Position numbers and translations under genes: made by a program. From Hsuehochloa calcarea (Eukaryota > Streptophyta > Magnoliopsida > Poales > Poaceae): a stretch of DNA of 64,000 nucleotides. Shown here in pieces: positions 1-11,028 of this stretch. The notes under the pieces are model-generated. The model saw only the letters and a list, made by a program, of their open reading frames with translations, was not told the DNA's origin and searched no databases. The stretch lies in assembly GCA_036346395.1 (NCBI GenBank), contig CM070599.1, positions 28,201,232 through 28,265,231 on the forward strand, in the 5' to 3' direction. The stretch's first letter is position 1. Each line of letters begins with the position of its first letter.

Positions 1-2067
1 GGGTGTACATAAGATTTGCTTATCTAAACATCACGGCCAATCATAAAAATGGAACAATGATTTGTTAAAGGCCAAATATTAGCAGTTAGAATGTGACATC
101 TCACCAAAGTAGTCTAAGTCAAGATACCGCCATCAACGATCATGCTTGTTGCAGTTGATTGAACTCTGTTTTCCATTCTCTCAACAAATTGCAGCACTGG
201 ATGTTGTATAAGACAAAATTAAGTATTTCCTTGCCTTGGTGAAAATTGGCAGAGTTGTACAAATTTCATTTATTAGTTCAAAAGAGTCTGATGGTTTCGT
301 GAATTAGATATATTCATCAGGATTTGTTCGGCTTCTTATAAGCAGGACACCATCTTCTCGCCACACAATGCGATCATCACACAACGCAGCAACTGCCTCA
401 ACAATAGATCTGATGCTCCTGAGATGTAAGCTTACCGGATCAGCAGTTGGTAGTAGCTTAGAGTAACCTCAGTGGCATCTAGAAAAATATTTCAAAGAAG
501 TTTGAAGCTGGAAAGCTGAACTCTATCCTCACGAAGGACTCTCGCAGCACAACCCTCTGGGCTAAAGTTCTTCCTGTGTCATAGTGCTCATCCACAAAGT
601 GTACAGTTGGACCTCAGTATCTGTACATGGTTGACGATCATTGTCAAATAAAACAAATCAGTACCCTTTGACTCATTCATCACACGATGTAATTTGCTAA
701 GTGAAACACTTGCAATCAAATTAAAGAGCCAAGTTACAACAAAATGTAAAGTGTTATGCTTCTTGAAATAACACCGGTTAATGCCGTAGTAAATGAGGCC
801 ATTTAGTTACATGTACATGCTACAGAAATCTAAATTACCTTGCTCCAGAGGCAATGACTGATTTTTGCACCTTCAGACTATAATAACCTTTGCCTCCAAA
901 TGCTGGAAGGAGGGATATTTAATATGGATCTTGGATATTCGCGAAACAACTCAGCAGTATAAGTTTCAAGTAACCAGCAAGAAGAACGCAGTCTACCTCA
1001 AGTTCCCTGTTTCATACAAAAATACGAGCTCAGACCTATTTCCATTGTCAAAGAAAAGCAGTCTTGATATACATGAGATGAAGTTGTAGAACAGAATATT
1101 AGTGCAGTCTGACGGCACAGCGAATACAGTACACCATGGAATGTGTACTGTCTATTACTACAGTAAAGTCGAATAATGTGTCAGTTGATGGAGAACTTGT
1201 TCCATAGGATCCTTCTACCTAACCAAAAAAATCGCATCAAAGTGTAAGATGTGAACATTAGCCCAAAAATGGCTAGAGGCTTCACAATAGTAATAGCACC
1301 TCCAATTTGCAGAAGAACTCAAGGAAACTCGTTGCATTGTCTTCAAGAAAAAGTAACAGGGCAAACTTGCGAAATACTCTATAAAATCATCCCTGAATCC
1401 CTCCCTATATAAGAATATATTATCTCACTGTCATGCTCAGTTAGTTCTAACATTACACAAAAGCTGTATCAACTTACATAGAGCAAGGCACTCATCATTA
1501 GAGATGCAGATGTCACTGCCGAGTGGCAACCAGCATGGGAACAGCCAGCTTTCTTCACAGAATCACACAGCGTCAAGAACTAAAGAAGCAGATACAAGCA
1601 AGAACCAACCTCAGGGTATTCAGCAGTTCAGGTATTGAAATTCCCTCCGGCGCAGCCTTCGATTTCGGAAACACAACCACAGGTATGCCATTCCTCCTCG
1701 CGTGCTCCGCGCCTCCGCAACCTGCAACACAGCTTCACTTTCAATATCAAAACATCTGCTTCCACGACCAATGCTTACAACCCGAATACTTCCCAAGAAT
1801 GCAAACTTCACCTGGCTTACCAGTGACGAGCAACCAAATCTCCGTGCAGCGGCGGAGCCAGGATATCCAGGATAGGTGTTCGGACTTCGGAGGTAAGTTG
1901 TTCAAATATATCGATACCAATACGTCAATACTAGGAAATATCATTTTCCCAAAAATATTGATACGACAGACATATATATAATAAAATATAAAAAATATAT
2001 AGAAATTAATGATTTCATATGAGAAAATAGACGTTATAAGACAATCATAATGCCATAGTAATTGATG

Positions 2068-2070
<3 letters not shown>

Positions 2071-2132
<62 letters not shown>
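2071..2132. repeat. (AT)n microsatellite
   Basis: About 30 uninterrupted AT dinucleotides inside the hAT element. It is likely to vary in length between individuals. Confidence 0.97.
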
Positions 2133-2135
<3 letters not shown>

Positions 2136-2232
2136 TGTTGAGGAGGTGGAAATTAGGAATAGAGCTGTTTTAGCTCCAAACTTCATATTTTGCTGAGTTA
2201 TGTTGTTTTTGCAGGCTGCGGTCAAGACTTGT

Positions 2233-2500
2233 TCTTGGTGCTTGGTCGTTGTTGTTTTCTCAAATTTTTTCTGTTCTGAGTTGTAGTAGCTATACCACTA
2301 AAATTTATTTTCTTCCTCTAACGGTGATTAGTAGAGCTCCGGTCTTCTTCTTTTTTTCTTTTTTTTTAAAAGAAGCTTATGCTTAGTGCTTGGTGGTTGT
2401 TGTTTTCTCATTTTTTTTTATGTTCTGGGTTGTAACAAGCTAAACTGTTAAAACTTATTTTCCTCCTCTAACAGTGGTCTGTAGAGCTTCTGTCTTCTTT
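2233..2500. repeat. Tandem duplication, period about 148 bp
   Basis: Two diverged units share GCTTGGTNGTTGTTGTTTTC, then a ...TTATTTTCNTCCTCTAAC segment and a shared ending GTAGAGCT. They begin near 2233 and 2381 and lie inside the hAT element. Confidence 0.7.
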
Positions 2501-3639
2501 TTTTAATATAAAAAATGACAGTTGCATACCTTGTTGATCCTGCTTTTTTTTGCTCTTTTCCCATTAGCAAGAACCCCATCTAAAAATGTTCTTTCCATAG
2601 AGCAAAAATTAGCATGTAAACAAAAGTAACAAGTGCCAAACTATCTGTTCATGGCCTAAGGCAAAGATTGTATTTTTGTACAACATCCATTGGAAAGAAT
2701 CAAGAAAGGAGAGGAAGGGGTTAGACTCCATAAAGAACCGGAGCTAGAGTAGAGCAGAGCCAAGGAGAAGAAGTGGAGTGCGCGGAACACACCTAGATCT
2801 GGAGAGAGGACAATGACGGTGAGCTGGATATGCTTCTCCCTTCTCGCCGCCACGCCACCTCTCGGCCACCGCGTTGCTTCCTTGGTGTCGCCGCTCCCTT
2901 CCTCTATGTTTTTTCGCGCTGCCACCCGCTTGCTCGCGTCACATCTCTGTTCGTCCCCGTGCAGGTGCGCTGCCGCACACTCGCCTTGCACCGCCTTACG
3001 CCTGCTTGCCGTCGTGTCGTAGCACCGTATCCACCGACCGTTGCTCACCTTCGTAGCTCGCGCCTCTGCTCGTTTGCCACTTGGAGGCCGGTGCCTCACA
3101 CACACACACCAACAGTCCAACACACGGAGACAACCACAGGATGAGAGAGAGAGAATAGAAGTTAAAGTTTGGTGGGATGGAGTAGGAAGGAAAATAGGTC
3201 TAATGTGTTACATGGACCACACACGAGGTGTGGGGAGTACAGGCTGAATTCATTTGCAGACACAAATATATAATTTTAGCCAAACTAACAACGTATACAT
3301 ATAATATATTAGATATTAGATATTTTTTAAAAAGTGTTCAATTGAACACCCTTGACCCATGGAGGGTCCCGCCCATGTCTTTGTGGACCACGCCACCCAA
3401 CGCGACCTCGTGAATCGCCTGGAAGTTGGAGCCCCCGTCGGACATGAACACCGCCAGCCGCTTCCTCCTGGCATTCCCCACACCACACTTGTAATCGTCC
3501 TTTATCACCGCGTTGGTGTAGAGACGCGCCTCTCGAACATAGCAACCGCTTACACTTGACGGCGCTTGGTTGGTTCTTGGTCACAAACCCCACTATAGGT
3601 TTCGGGGTGAAGGGATACTGATAGGCTACACTAGCTGTC

Positions 3640-4710
3640 AATTCAAAATTCTACCATATAAACTAGGATGCATGCAAGCAAGAGATCACAGATCGTTACC
3701 GCTAGACGCAGAGGTAGTAGAGGAATAACTAGAGCAGACGGATCCAACGTAGAACGCGTCGATGTAGTGGTCGTAGTCGATCGTCCAACGTCCTCGATGC
3801 CGATCGTCTCCTCTAACAAGCTTTGACGTTCCTCACGAAGATCGTGGATCATCCTTGAGCGCAACAGCAACCGCAGTAGCGCCTCTACGGTATCCACACG
3901 TCTAGGTATGGAACATCGTATGCTGGTGTACTAGCACCAACTCGCACGATAGGGTTCTTGAGAAGATGGCGGGTAGGGTTTCGATGGAGTAACTCACGTC
4001 ACGTGTGTCTCGTGTTTCCCAATAGCCTTATGCATTTTCTTATATAGTGCCCATGGCGAAACCTATCCGAACACGTTTATTTTAACCCGTTAAGTGTGTG
4101 ACCCGGTAGGTTCATACGTAATCGGTTGTGACTCGAAAATACCTTTCCTATCGCAAGTTGTTAGCGGTTCATAACATGATATAACGATCTCCGAATACAC
4201 ATAAATTATATCAGACGAATCTTAATGCAATATGATCTACGACCAGATCCTTATCACTTATGACTAGTTCGTATCTCTATACGACCACTTCATATTTAGT
4301 CGAGACTAGTTCGTAACTCTTTACGACCAGTTTACGACTACTTAATGATTTCAACCAGTCTATGACCAGTTCGTATCTCTATACGACCAGTCCGTATTTG
4401 TTCGAATTGAACGACATGCTCGTGTATTCTCCCTTTGCACACGATATCTGGTTGAACTCCATGTGAGATAATTCCATGGATTGTTCAATACTTTCTCGAT
4501 CAAGTGTTCTCTAACATGTGTTCACATTATTGATTCGATATCTCTATATTCATGATTGGTGAAACATAAACATCAATCAATACATATGCTGATCGATAAG
4601 CTAATAGTGTTCCGACCAGTGACATCCGACCAAAGATACATTTAGAACGATATCATATAAGTTAAAGAGCTCCACCAACAAGTCACATACTTGTTAATCT
4701 TTATAACTGA
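3640..4710 (-). mobile_element. LTR-like retrotransposon fragment
   Basis: Read on the minus strand, a TATATAAG box (complement of about 4038-4046) is followed by transcribed-LTR-like sequence and a short frame (3643-3897). Upstream, 4235-4400 holds irregular repeats of a GACCAGTTCGTATC-type unit, common in the U3 part of grass LTRs. I could not fix the ends or a duplication, and no pol coding is visible. Confidence 0.42.
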
Positions 4711-4799
4711 TGATTCATTCAAGAAACAGAATAACATTTTACTCTGTAACTCATAGACATAGACATACTACAATTATCTCTATAATTGACTCTAAATCG

Positions 4800-5340
4800 T
4801 ATCACCAAACACATGGTCGGTCACGTAGCATGCGCGGGGTTAAGCATACGGCGCAGGCTCAGACCAGCCGCCGTCACCATCAGCAAGGACGTGATGCACG
4901 GCACGGCGAGAACGTCAGGCTGAGCGGCGGCGAACAGCCCCCGGGGCATAAAATTCACCCGTAACACGACCCTGTGTCCGGACGGCGAGCCCGCGGGCGG
5001 TAATACTAGTACGACCCCGCGCGCCGAGAGTAGGCACGCACACCAAGTCACCAACACACCATCGACGCGCCCGGCACGGGCGCACCGACACACCGCCGAC
5101 CGCGCTATCCACAAAGTGCAGGGCTCCCGTTCCCGTCGCGGCATACGTACATAGGATCAGCCGAGCAAGTGCCTGGCCGGCTGGCCCGGTGCCCGGCCGC
5201 CTATTCCTGCGCCACAGCGCGACGCGGTCACGTACGCGGGCGCGATGCCGAGGAGGCCATCCTGCGGGAGCAAACGCCGCGCGTGCGATCCCGCCCAGCG
5301 GACGAAGCCGCCAGGCCGAGCCGTGAAGTCGAATGACTAA
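4800..5340. other. GC-rich block with no recognised gene
   Basis: The block is strongly GC-rich and rich in CpG, unlike its AT-rich flanks. Minus-strand frames at 4821-5144 and 4915-5379 are open but match no protein I recognise, and I see no convincing splice structure. It could be a captured gene-promoter fragment or an old exon. Confidence 0.4.
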
Positions 5341-5599
5341 GCTAATTTGGGATAAAAATAGTCTTTTATTTGTGTGCAATCAAATTTATATGTGAATAAA
5401 AGCAAAGCAAAAAGAAAGAAAGAAAGAGAAATACAAGGAAAGTATCTCGCTAATGGAAAATGCATCTTCAAAACATATAAATATGGTTCCAGTGGATAAC
5501 GGCATGCACATCAAAATTAGAAAAAATAGTGATACAACAACAAATAGTACTTAAATGACCATAAACATTCAAAATAAATGAATCATACCACTAAGGCGG

Positions 5600-5950
5600 T
5601 AGCTTGAATCACGACTTTCACAAGACAAATTCATTCTACAAGATTTCATATCTTGGAATGATTTTATGATTATATCATCATCAATGGATCTAAATATATC
5701 TTGCTCGGTGTAGCACATCATCAAATCATTCAATCACTTATCCACTTCCTTGTTGCCCAAATCTGTTTTGATAATATTTATTGTCGAAAATATTCTCTCA
5801 ACAGATGTCGTTGCCACTGGAAGGATCAACAATAATTTCATCCGAATTAAATTCTAGTAGAGGCTTCTTTGGTTGAGTTGTGCTCTCATCGGTTAGAGGA
5901 GTACCACTTGAATTGCTTGTGAAATAATTACGCAAAGTTCATTTCTCCAT
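5600..5950 (-). pseudogene. Internally deleted hAT transposase (TTF-finger/dimerisation type)
   Basis: From the methionine at 5950 the minus strand reads an N-terminal segment typical of TTF-finger hAT proteins (LRNYFTSNSSGTPLTDEST, then PKKPLLEFNSDEIIVDP), with a stop at the fourth codon. At about 5826 it runs straight into the C-terminal dimerisation domain (LPVATTSVERIFSTINIIKT, then DLMMCYTEQDIFRSIDDDII), one frame over. In that domain the codon expected to be Trp in VDKWLNDL is TGA. The zinc finger and catalytic core are missing. This is a classic deletion derivative of an autonomous element. Confidence 0.8.
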
Positions 5951-6169
5951 TATTGCAAACCTACAAACAAATTGCTAATTGAGTACACGCCACATTAACA
6001 CGCTATATATTATAACATTGTATGTCTATATACTATATTACGACACTATATTTTAAGTTTGTAAGAAATTTCTATTTGACTAATGACTATATTCTAACAC
6101 TATGTAGTATGTACCACATTACCAGTACTCCAGTAGGCAGCAGAGGCTCTCCTTCAATCTTCAGTTGAT

Positions 6170-7000
6170 GTCTTGCTGAAAGCTTCCTTGGTAATCTTCA
6201 GTTCCTCAACTCAACCGAATCGACAGGGCACTTCTTCGCTCCTCTTCCTCCTTGTGACCTCCTCCCAGTCACAGAGTCTCCCCCTCCCCCTCCTCAGTCC
6301 TCCAGAACCGGCAGTCTGGCTCCCCCTCAGTCCCTCGCAGAGCCTCCTCCTCCTCACAGAGCCTCCCTCTCCAACTCAGCCACTTAGCGCTCCTTGCCCC
6401 CTTCGGCTCCCCCCACAGTAGATCCATCCTCCTCCGCCCCAGATGGCCAGATCCGGCCATGCCTGTCCTCTCCTCACCTCCTCTGGATCGGCGGCTACCC
6501 CAGTGCCTAGTTCCCTGCCTCAGCCTCCTCCGGCTATCGGCGGTGCCGCGGTGGCTCCCCCGCCCCCAGCTCCCTCCTCACCGAGTCGCCATCCTCGGTG
6601 GCGCAGTGGCGCGCCTCGGCCTCCTCCAGGCTCCGGCTACCGGCGGCGCCGCGATAGTTCCCCTGCCCCAGCTCCCTCCTCGGTGGCTCCCCCGCACCTT
6701 GCTGCCTCCCCTCCTCATCGCCATTAGCGATGCGTATCCTCTCGGTCTCTCGAATTTGGAAATTTTGGAATAGGGAACAGGAACGTGATGTGGGGAGAGA
6801 TGGGGACGTGGGGTGGATGTCAGTTATGCCTTGTGGGTTGTGGGCTTCACCACTTTGGCAAGGCCCACAATTTTTTGTTCTCTCCTTGATTCTTCTTCTG
6901 GTTGAGCAACCAGCCATGGCCACTGGCGCCGGAGGTTTGGGGGCTTCCAACACGGAGGGTAGGCTGAAGCCCCACCCCCACTCCACGCCCGTGTGCGCAT
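6170..7000. repeat. C-rich low-complexity region with degenerate repeats
   Basis: Strongly C-rich on the plus strand. Two units of about 110 bp share GGCTANCGGCGGNGCCGCG and CCCCAGCTCCCTCCTC (near 6535-6590 and 6635-6700). Pro/Ser-rich frames on plus and Arg/Glu-rich frames on minus follow from composition. Lying directly upstream of the hAT transposase remnant, it may be that element's 5' leader, but I cannot show this. Confidence 0.45.
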
Positions 7001-7002
7001 GA

Positions 7003-7720
7003 TGTATTCGTCCCTGGATCTGAGGGAATTATTGCTTCGTGACACTTCTTCTCTTTTTTTTTGAGAGAGAGGGTTCTACTTAGATAAATTTTATGGTACA
7101 TTTTACTAGTAGTATATTGTGGTAGTATAAATCGAATATGATCATTAACTTGTTAAGGAGATAATAGACTTTTCTTTATATTTATAATTTTTCATGAGAG
7201 TATTATGAACTTTTTCAACTAGGGTTGAAAATATTACTCTTGTGTTATGTGATTCTCACTTGGGCAATTACAATTTTACCCCTCTTGGGATTGTACTACT
7301 CATACTATCATGTGTAGTACAATTAAATCATAACTAATTTGAACTATTAGATAAGAAAGAATAGACGACTCATATTAAATTGAGTGTACCGTGAAAAAGC
7401 TCTTTACTTAACACTTGATTTTGTTCATGTTACTTCAAGTAGAGAATTCAGTCTCCGATCCATCCGCCCAAGTGGGTATAATTGGACACAACGACATGCA
7501 TCAACTGCCATGAATTAGCAACCGCCTAGCTAATCAAGGCATGATTATATTAGAATGTTGGTTCATTTGTAATATCGGTCCACTAGGTCTATAACGTGGA
7601 TGTTTTACCTAAAACGGTCTATCAGTGGTTATGGCTGTTAAGGTCTGAGGTATGGTCATTTAGTTTAGTTTTGTCGATGCTTTAGAATCAAACTTACATA
7701 ATGATTGTTTGATTCGGAGG
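7003..7720. other. AT-rich stretch with nothing recognised
   Basis: No coding frame, splice structure, RNA gene or bounded repeat that I can support. Confidence 0.6.
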
Positions 7721-7721
7721 C

Positions 7722-8380
7722 TGGGGGGGTCTTCAAGACTCAAATCACGCAGAGAGAATAACACAGAGATTTATACAGGTTCAAACCTTCTCCAGAGAGA
7801 ATAACAATCCTACTCATGTGTGGCTATATTGAGTATGCTGGTTACAGATCAAGAGAAAGACTGAAATGCAATATCTTGTACTCCTGATTGTCTCTTTTTT
7901 TCTTGCTTCTGTCTGGTGATTCCTCCTTTTATAGCATGCTTGGGAGATAATTTCTCCAGCCCAAAAGGCGTATCAATGCTTCAGATGATGGTGCAGTTAC
8001 CGGATATTACTGTTCGAGAAGTAAAGTTCCCACGTCGCCAAGCAGTTATCACTAGGACAGAGAGATTAATCGTGCAGTTATTCTAGAGAATAATAACGTA
8101 TACTGACTATTTAGATGTCCTAATCAATTGGGCCTACTTGTCTGTAATCTTGATTGATTATAGGGTGGTCGTAACAGACCTAGTCGTAGAAGGACTTATG
8201 ACCATGAGGTGATCGTAGAAGAACATACGATCATGTGCTAGTCGTAGAAGGACTTACGACTATGAGGTGGTTGTAGTTGATCTGGTCGTAGAAGGACTTA
8301 GACCATGAGGAGATCGTAGAAGAACTTACGATCATGAGGTAGTCATAGAAGATCTTACGACTCCAACTTCTTCCTTATGA
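7722..8380 (-). mobile_element. LTR related to the 54 kb gypsy LTR, reversed
   Basis: On the minus strand it shows a CTATAAAAGG promoter box (near 7930), then CACATGAGTAGG, TTATTCTC and GAACCTGTATAAA in the same order as at 54868-54920. The U3 side (8160-8360) holds repeats of the type GGTCGTAGAAGGACTTACGA, matching in style the GTCGTAAG repeats at 54340-54480. No primer site or internal coding follows its 3' side, so it is probably a solo LTR. Ends are approximate. Confidence 0.6.
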
Positions 8381-8384
8381 ACAT

Positions 8385-8675
8385 CAAGAGGTATACTCAA
8401 AAATCATATAATGACGTCATTACCCATAATAAGAATTACGAATAAACAATTAAATGATGATTTCTATATCCTCATCAAGTCTCATATTGCTTATTTTATT
8501 GAGAGGGCATGTCTCCTCTCTCTATATAAGAAGAGGTAGTGGCTGCTTATTATACACACATGTGGATTTCGTATCCACCCATTAATAAAGAGATAGAGGC
8601 TGTCTGGATTATTTCCTATGTCTTTTACTTATTCGTGTGATTGTTCGTGGACAACGCAACCACTGCTCTAACAGG
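8385..8675 (+). mobile_element. Possible second LTR piece, plus orientation
   Basis: TGACGTCA (8412-8419) is followed 110 bp later by a TATATAAG box (8523-8530), an AATAAAG signal, and a CTCTAACA terminus near 8673. This order fits an LTR, but I found neither a partner nor a duplication. Confidence 0.35.
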
Positions 8676-8689
8676 TTGAATCCATTTTT

Positions 8690-10985
8690 TTTTCTGAACA
8701 GGTTTAACCCCGGATGTTAGCAGTCCTTTACTCGAGTGATTTATTTTAGAGTGCAGCAAATTGGTTGTCATCTGAACCATCCTAACAAAATATATAGTCA
8801 GTGAAAATCAAACTATGGTCTGGCTAGAAAGTCTGGATATATACTTCACCGTTTGGACTAGGCAACTATCAACAGTTGGTGGTTGGTAGGGAGCTTGACT
8901 TCAAAAGTAAGACTAACTTGCACCGATAGTTTTGACCTATAATCATTTAGCACATATACAATATCACTACCAAGAAGCATTGTTCTTCGATCAATGCGAT
9001 GAATACCACCCCAGAATTAACCAAGATACTTGCACACAAGCATTGGCTGAAGGTTGAAAAAAACTAAGGTATTACCTACACTACCCATGATTCGTAGTTC
9101 AATCCAAGCATTCACATAAGCATATCCAAGGAAACAATAACCATGAAAACGACATACATTGATGCCTTAGAATTTCTAGGAACACATGTGCTACCATCTC
9201 GTGGACGAATCAACCCGTCCAGAAAGCACCATTTCTTGCCTGAATATTTAGAGCACGGGCCCTTTCGGCGTCGCTGTCGCGTGCATCCGCACTGGGATAT
9301 TCCCAGAAATCTCCGCATTTTGTTGTTTCTGCTCTCCTGCAAATGACGACAAGCCAATCAAGAAGCTTCACACGCATATGCAGATGCGATCGATCGACAA
9401 GGACAAACCAGATTTGGGGAGATCTCGCACGAGCGAAGCTGCGCAAGCCGGCGAGACCGGATAATTCTATTGGCCCCCATTGATGGCCGCTCGTTTCCAC
9501 CTGCCAAAATGGATTCTCCCCCAATGGGGGGTGGACTCCCGGGCTGTGCAGCGCCTGAATGCGACCCGCGTTTTGTCCACTCTTGGCCTGAAAGATTGCA
9601 GAAAGTAAGCAGCAAGAAACAGGCAGAGTTTGGTGTGATGGAATGGAATGGAACAAAATAGTATTTGCTCAGCCACCGAGGGAAAACAATTCGCATCAGC
9701 TTAGCATTTCGAGATGGAATTCAGCATTCTGTTCTTCGCCGTGGAAAAGTATGTTCTGAATCAGACTCTGTCTAAAGTACCCCGGCCAAGATTTGGGGCA
9801 TCTTGAACGCGTCAAAAGATATTCGTTCGCTCGCATCGGTCTCTTCTTGATGCGAGCTAGTTTCACACGTACTTTCTCTCAGGTGCGATTGATGCGAGAA
9901 AAACCGTGTACTGCTATGGTGTTGCACCTTATCAGCTGAGCTGAACCCTAGTCGTCCATGGTTTTTTTTCCCCCTTACGTGTTTCCATGGAAAAATGAGC
10001 TTGGATTTGTACTTTTGAAGTTTCAATATGATGTTTGCGTCTCGAAATCGTCGTACGACGGTTCGTATTTTTTTTTCACGCAAGCGAATGCGACTGCTAG
10101 GCTGAATTATGGTGTCGATTTGGGGGACCGATTTGCTCGTGTTTTTCAGTACGGTTTTTTTTTCTTCTTCTCCTGTTGATGCTACGAGGCAATTAGTATG
10201 TCTCATCCATAGGATGCCCATTCACAGGCATGGAAGATCATTAGAAAGTCAGAACACCTGCATGCAGTGGGCCATTGGGAGGATGACACCAGTGTGGCCA
10301 CTCTATGTTTGATGATCTCTATCTTCACACTGTGGATGAAGATTAGCTGATTAATTAACTAACTTGGGCTTGAGCTCTGAAGACACAAATGGCAACATTT
10401 CAACAATGCTATCTGCTCTGCAAATATTTATTAGGTGTCGACCAACGGTTTGGTGAACCACTCTTGCATGGTCTGATTGTCCTGTATATATCCTTTCCAA
10501 CGTGTTGACTCCTTTTAACTCGGTAATGAGTTTACATTTGCAGATAACGTAACTTCCTTGCATAATGAGCATTGAAATATGAGTTGTCTTTCTACGAGTG
10601 AAGCTTAATTTGAAGTCGAAGCAGAATGTCAATTCGACTGTCGGGATTTGACTAAATTTAGAGGGGGAAAATATCAGAAATGTTTGCAGGATTTAGTTAT
10701 GGATTAGTCAACCCATCGATCATATTAAACCTGATTGTTTCAGAAATTTTGCAGTAACCGTACTAGTTAGTGCATTAAACTGGTGACGCAGTTCACACGA
10801 GAGGAGAAAGCACAACTTAATTTGAATGATGCTTTGTCTATATATGTACGTATCAACTGTATAACAACTCTTTCTTTAACATGTAGTATACATGTACCGA
10901 TGAAGAAAACAAGAAAAAACTAAGAATCAAGACTTTGTGAATAAAGAACCAATCAAGAAATCAAGAAGAGGAAGCAGAATCGGAT
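8690..10985. other. Intergenic, no gene assigned
   Basis: A moderately GC-rich part (9230-9600) has open frames on minus (9210-9656, 9358-9696) without any recognisable domain. The remainder is AT-rich. I see no transposon ends or RNA genes. A 5' exon of an unknown gene in 9200-9700 cannot be excluded. Confidence 0.5.
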
Positions 10986-11028
10986 GAATTGAACTCATGC
11001 ATGGCTCTCCCACTGTGTATGTACTAAA

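Larger units (their letters stand above)
1847..3377. mobile_element. Non-autonomous hAT element inside the GART-like pseudogene exon
   Basis: The left end is CAGCGGCGGAGCCAGG, like the terminal repeat of plant TTF-finger hAT elements. The right end (GGTCCCGCCCATG) is a worn inverted copy, with 9 of 13 bases matching. The flanks are TCTCCGTG (1839-1846) and TCTTTGTG (3378-3385), 6 of 8 identical, as expected for an old 8 bp hAT duplication. Removing the element rejoins the purine gene exon. It carries no transposase. Inside are an AT microsatellite, a duplicated 148 bp segment and a GC-rich 2700-3140 tract. The long minus-strand frame over that tract resembles no protein I know. Confidence 0.7.
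304..3600 (-). pseudogene. Broken phosphoribosylglycinamide formyltransferase (GART/PUR3-like), split by a hAT insertion
   Basis: The intact enzyme transfers a formyl group from 10-formyl-THF to GAR in purine synthesis, normally in plastids. Five exons can be read: exon 1 in two parts, about 3378-3600 (RRKRLAVFMSDGGSNFQAIH) and 1812-1846; exon 2 about 1611-1721 (NGIPVVVFPKSKAAPEGISI); exon 3 839-1006 (VLLAGYLKLI, then GGKGYY); exon 4 about 505-620 (VHFVDEHYDTGRTLAQRVV); exon 5 304-418, ending at TAA (DDRIVWREDGVLLIRSRTNP). GT-AG introns remain, so it is a genomic copy and not retrotransposed. Damage: the 1847-3377 insertion in exon 1, single-base losses in exon 3, TCA changed to a TGA stop at the start of exon 4, a deletion inside exon 4, and an extra base in exon 5. 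The family call rests on motif recall and the gene is clearly non-functional. Confidence 0.82.

Noticed and set aside
2034..2225. Open frame with a Tyr-Ile repeat
   Set aside because: It is a translation of the (AT)n microsatellite.
2656..3123. 155-codon minus-strand frame
   Set aside because: Low-complexity GC-rich sequence inside a non-autonomous hAT element, with no recognisable family and competing frames on both strands.
4915..5379. 154-codon minus-strand frame
   Set aside because: Open because of GC bias; Arg/Ala/Gly-rich without any motif. I kept only the GC-rich block as a feature.
8160..8360. Regularly spaced dyads as a CRISPR-like array
   Set aside because: Spacing and repeat sequence are irregular, the context is a plant LTR, and no cas-type gene is near.
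9210..9696. Overlapping minus-strand frames of 112-149 codons
   Set aside because: Three frames are open at once, which points to composition; no domain or splice support.
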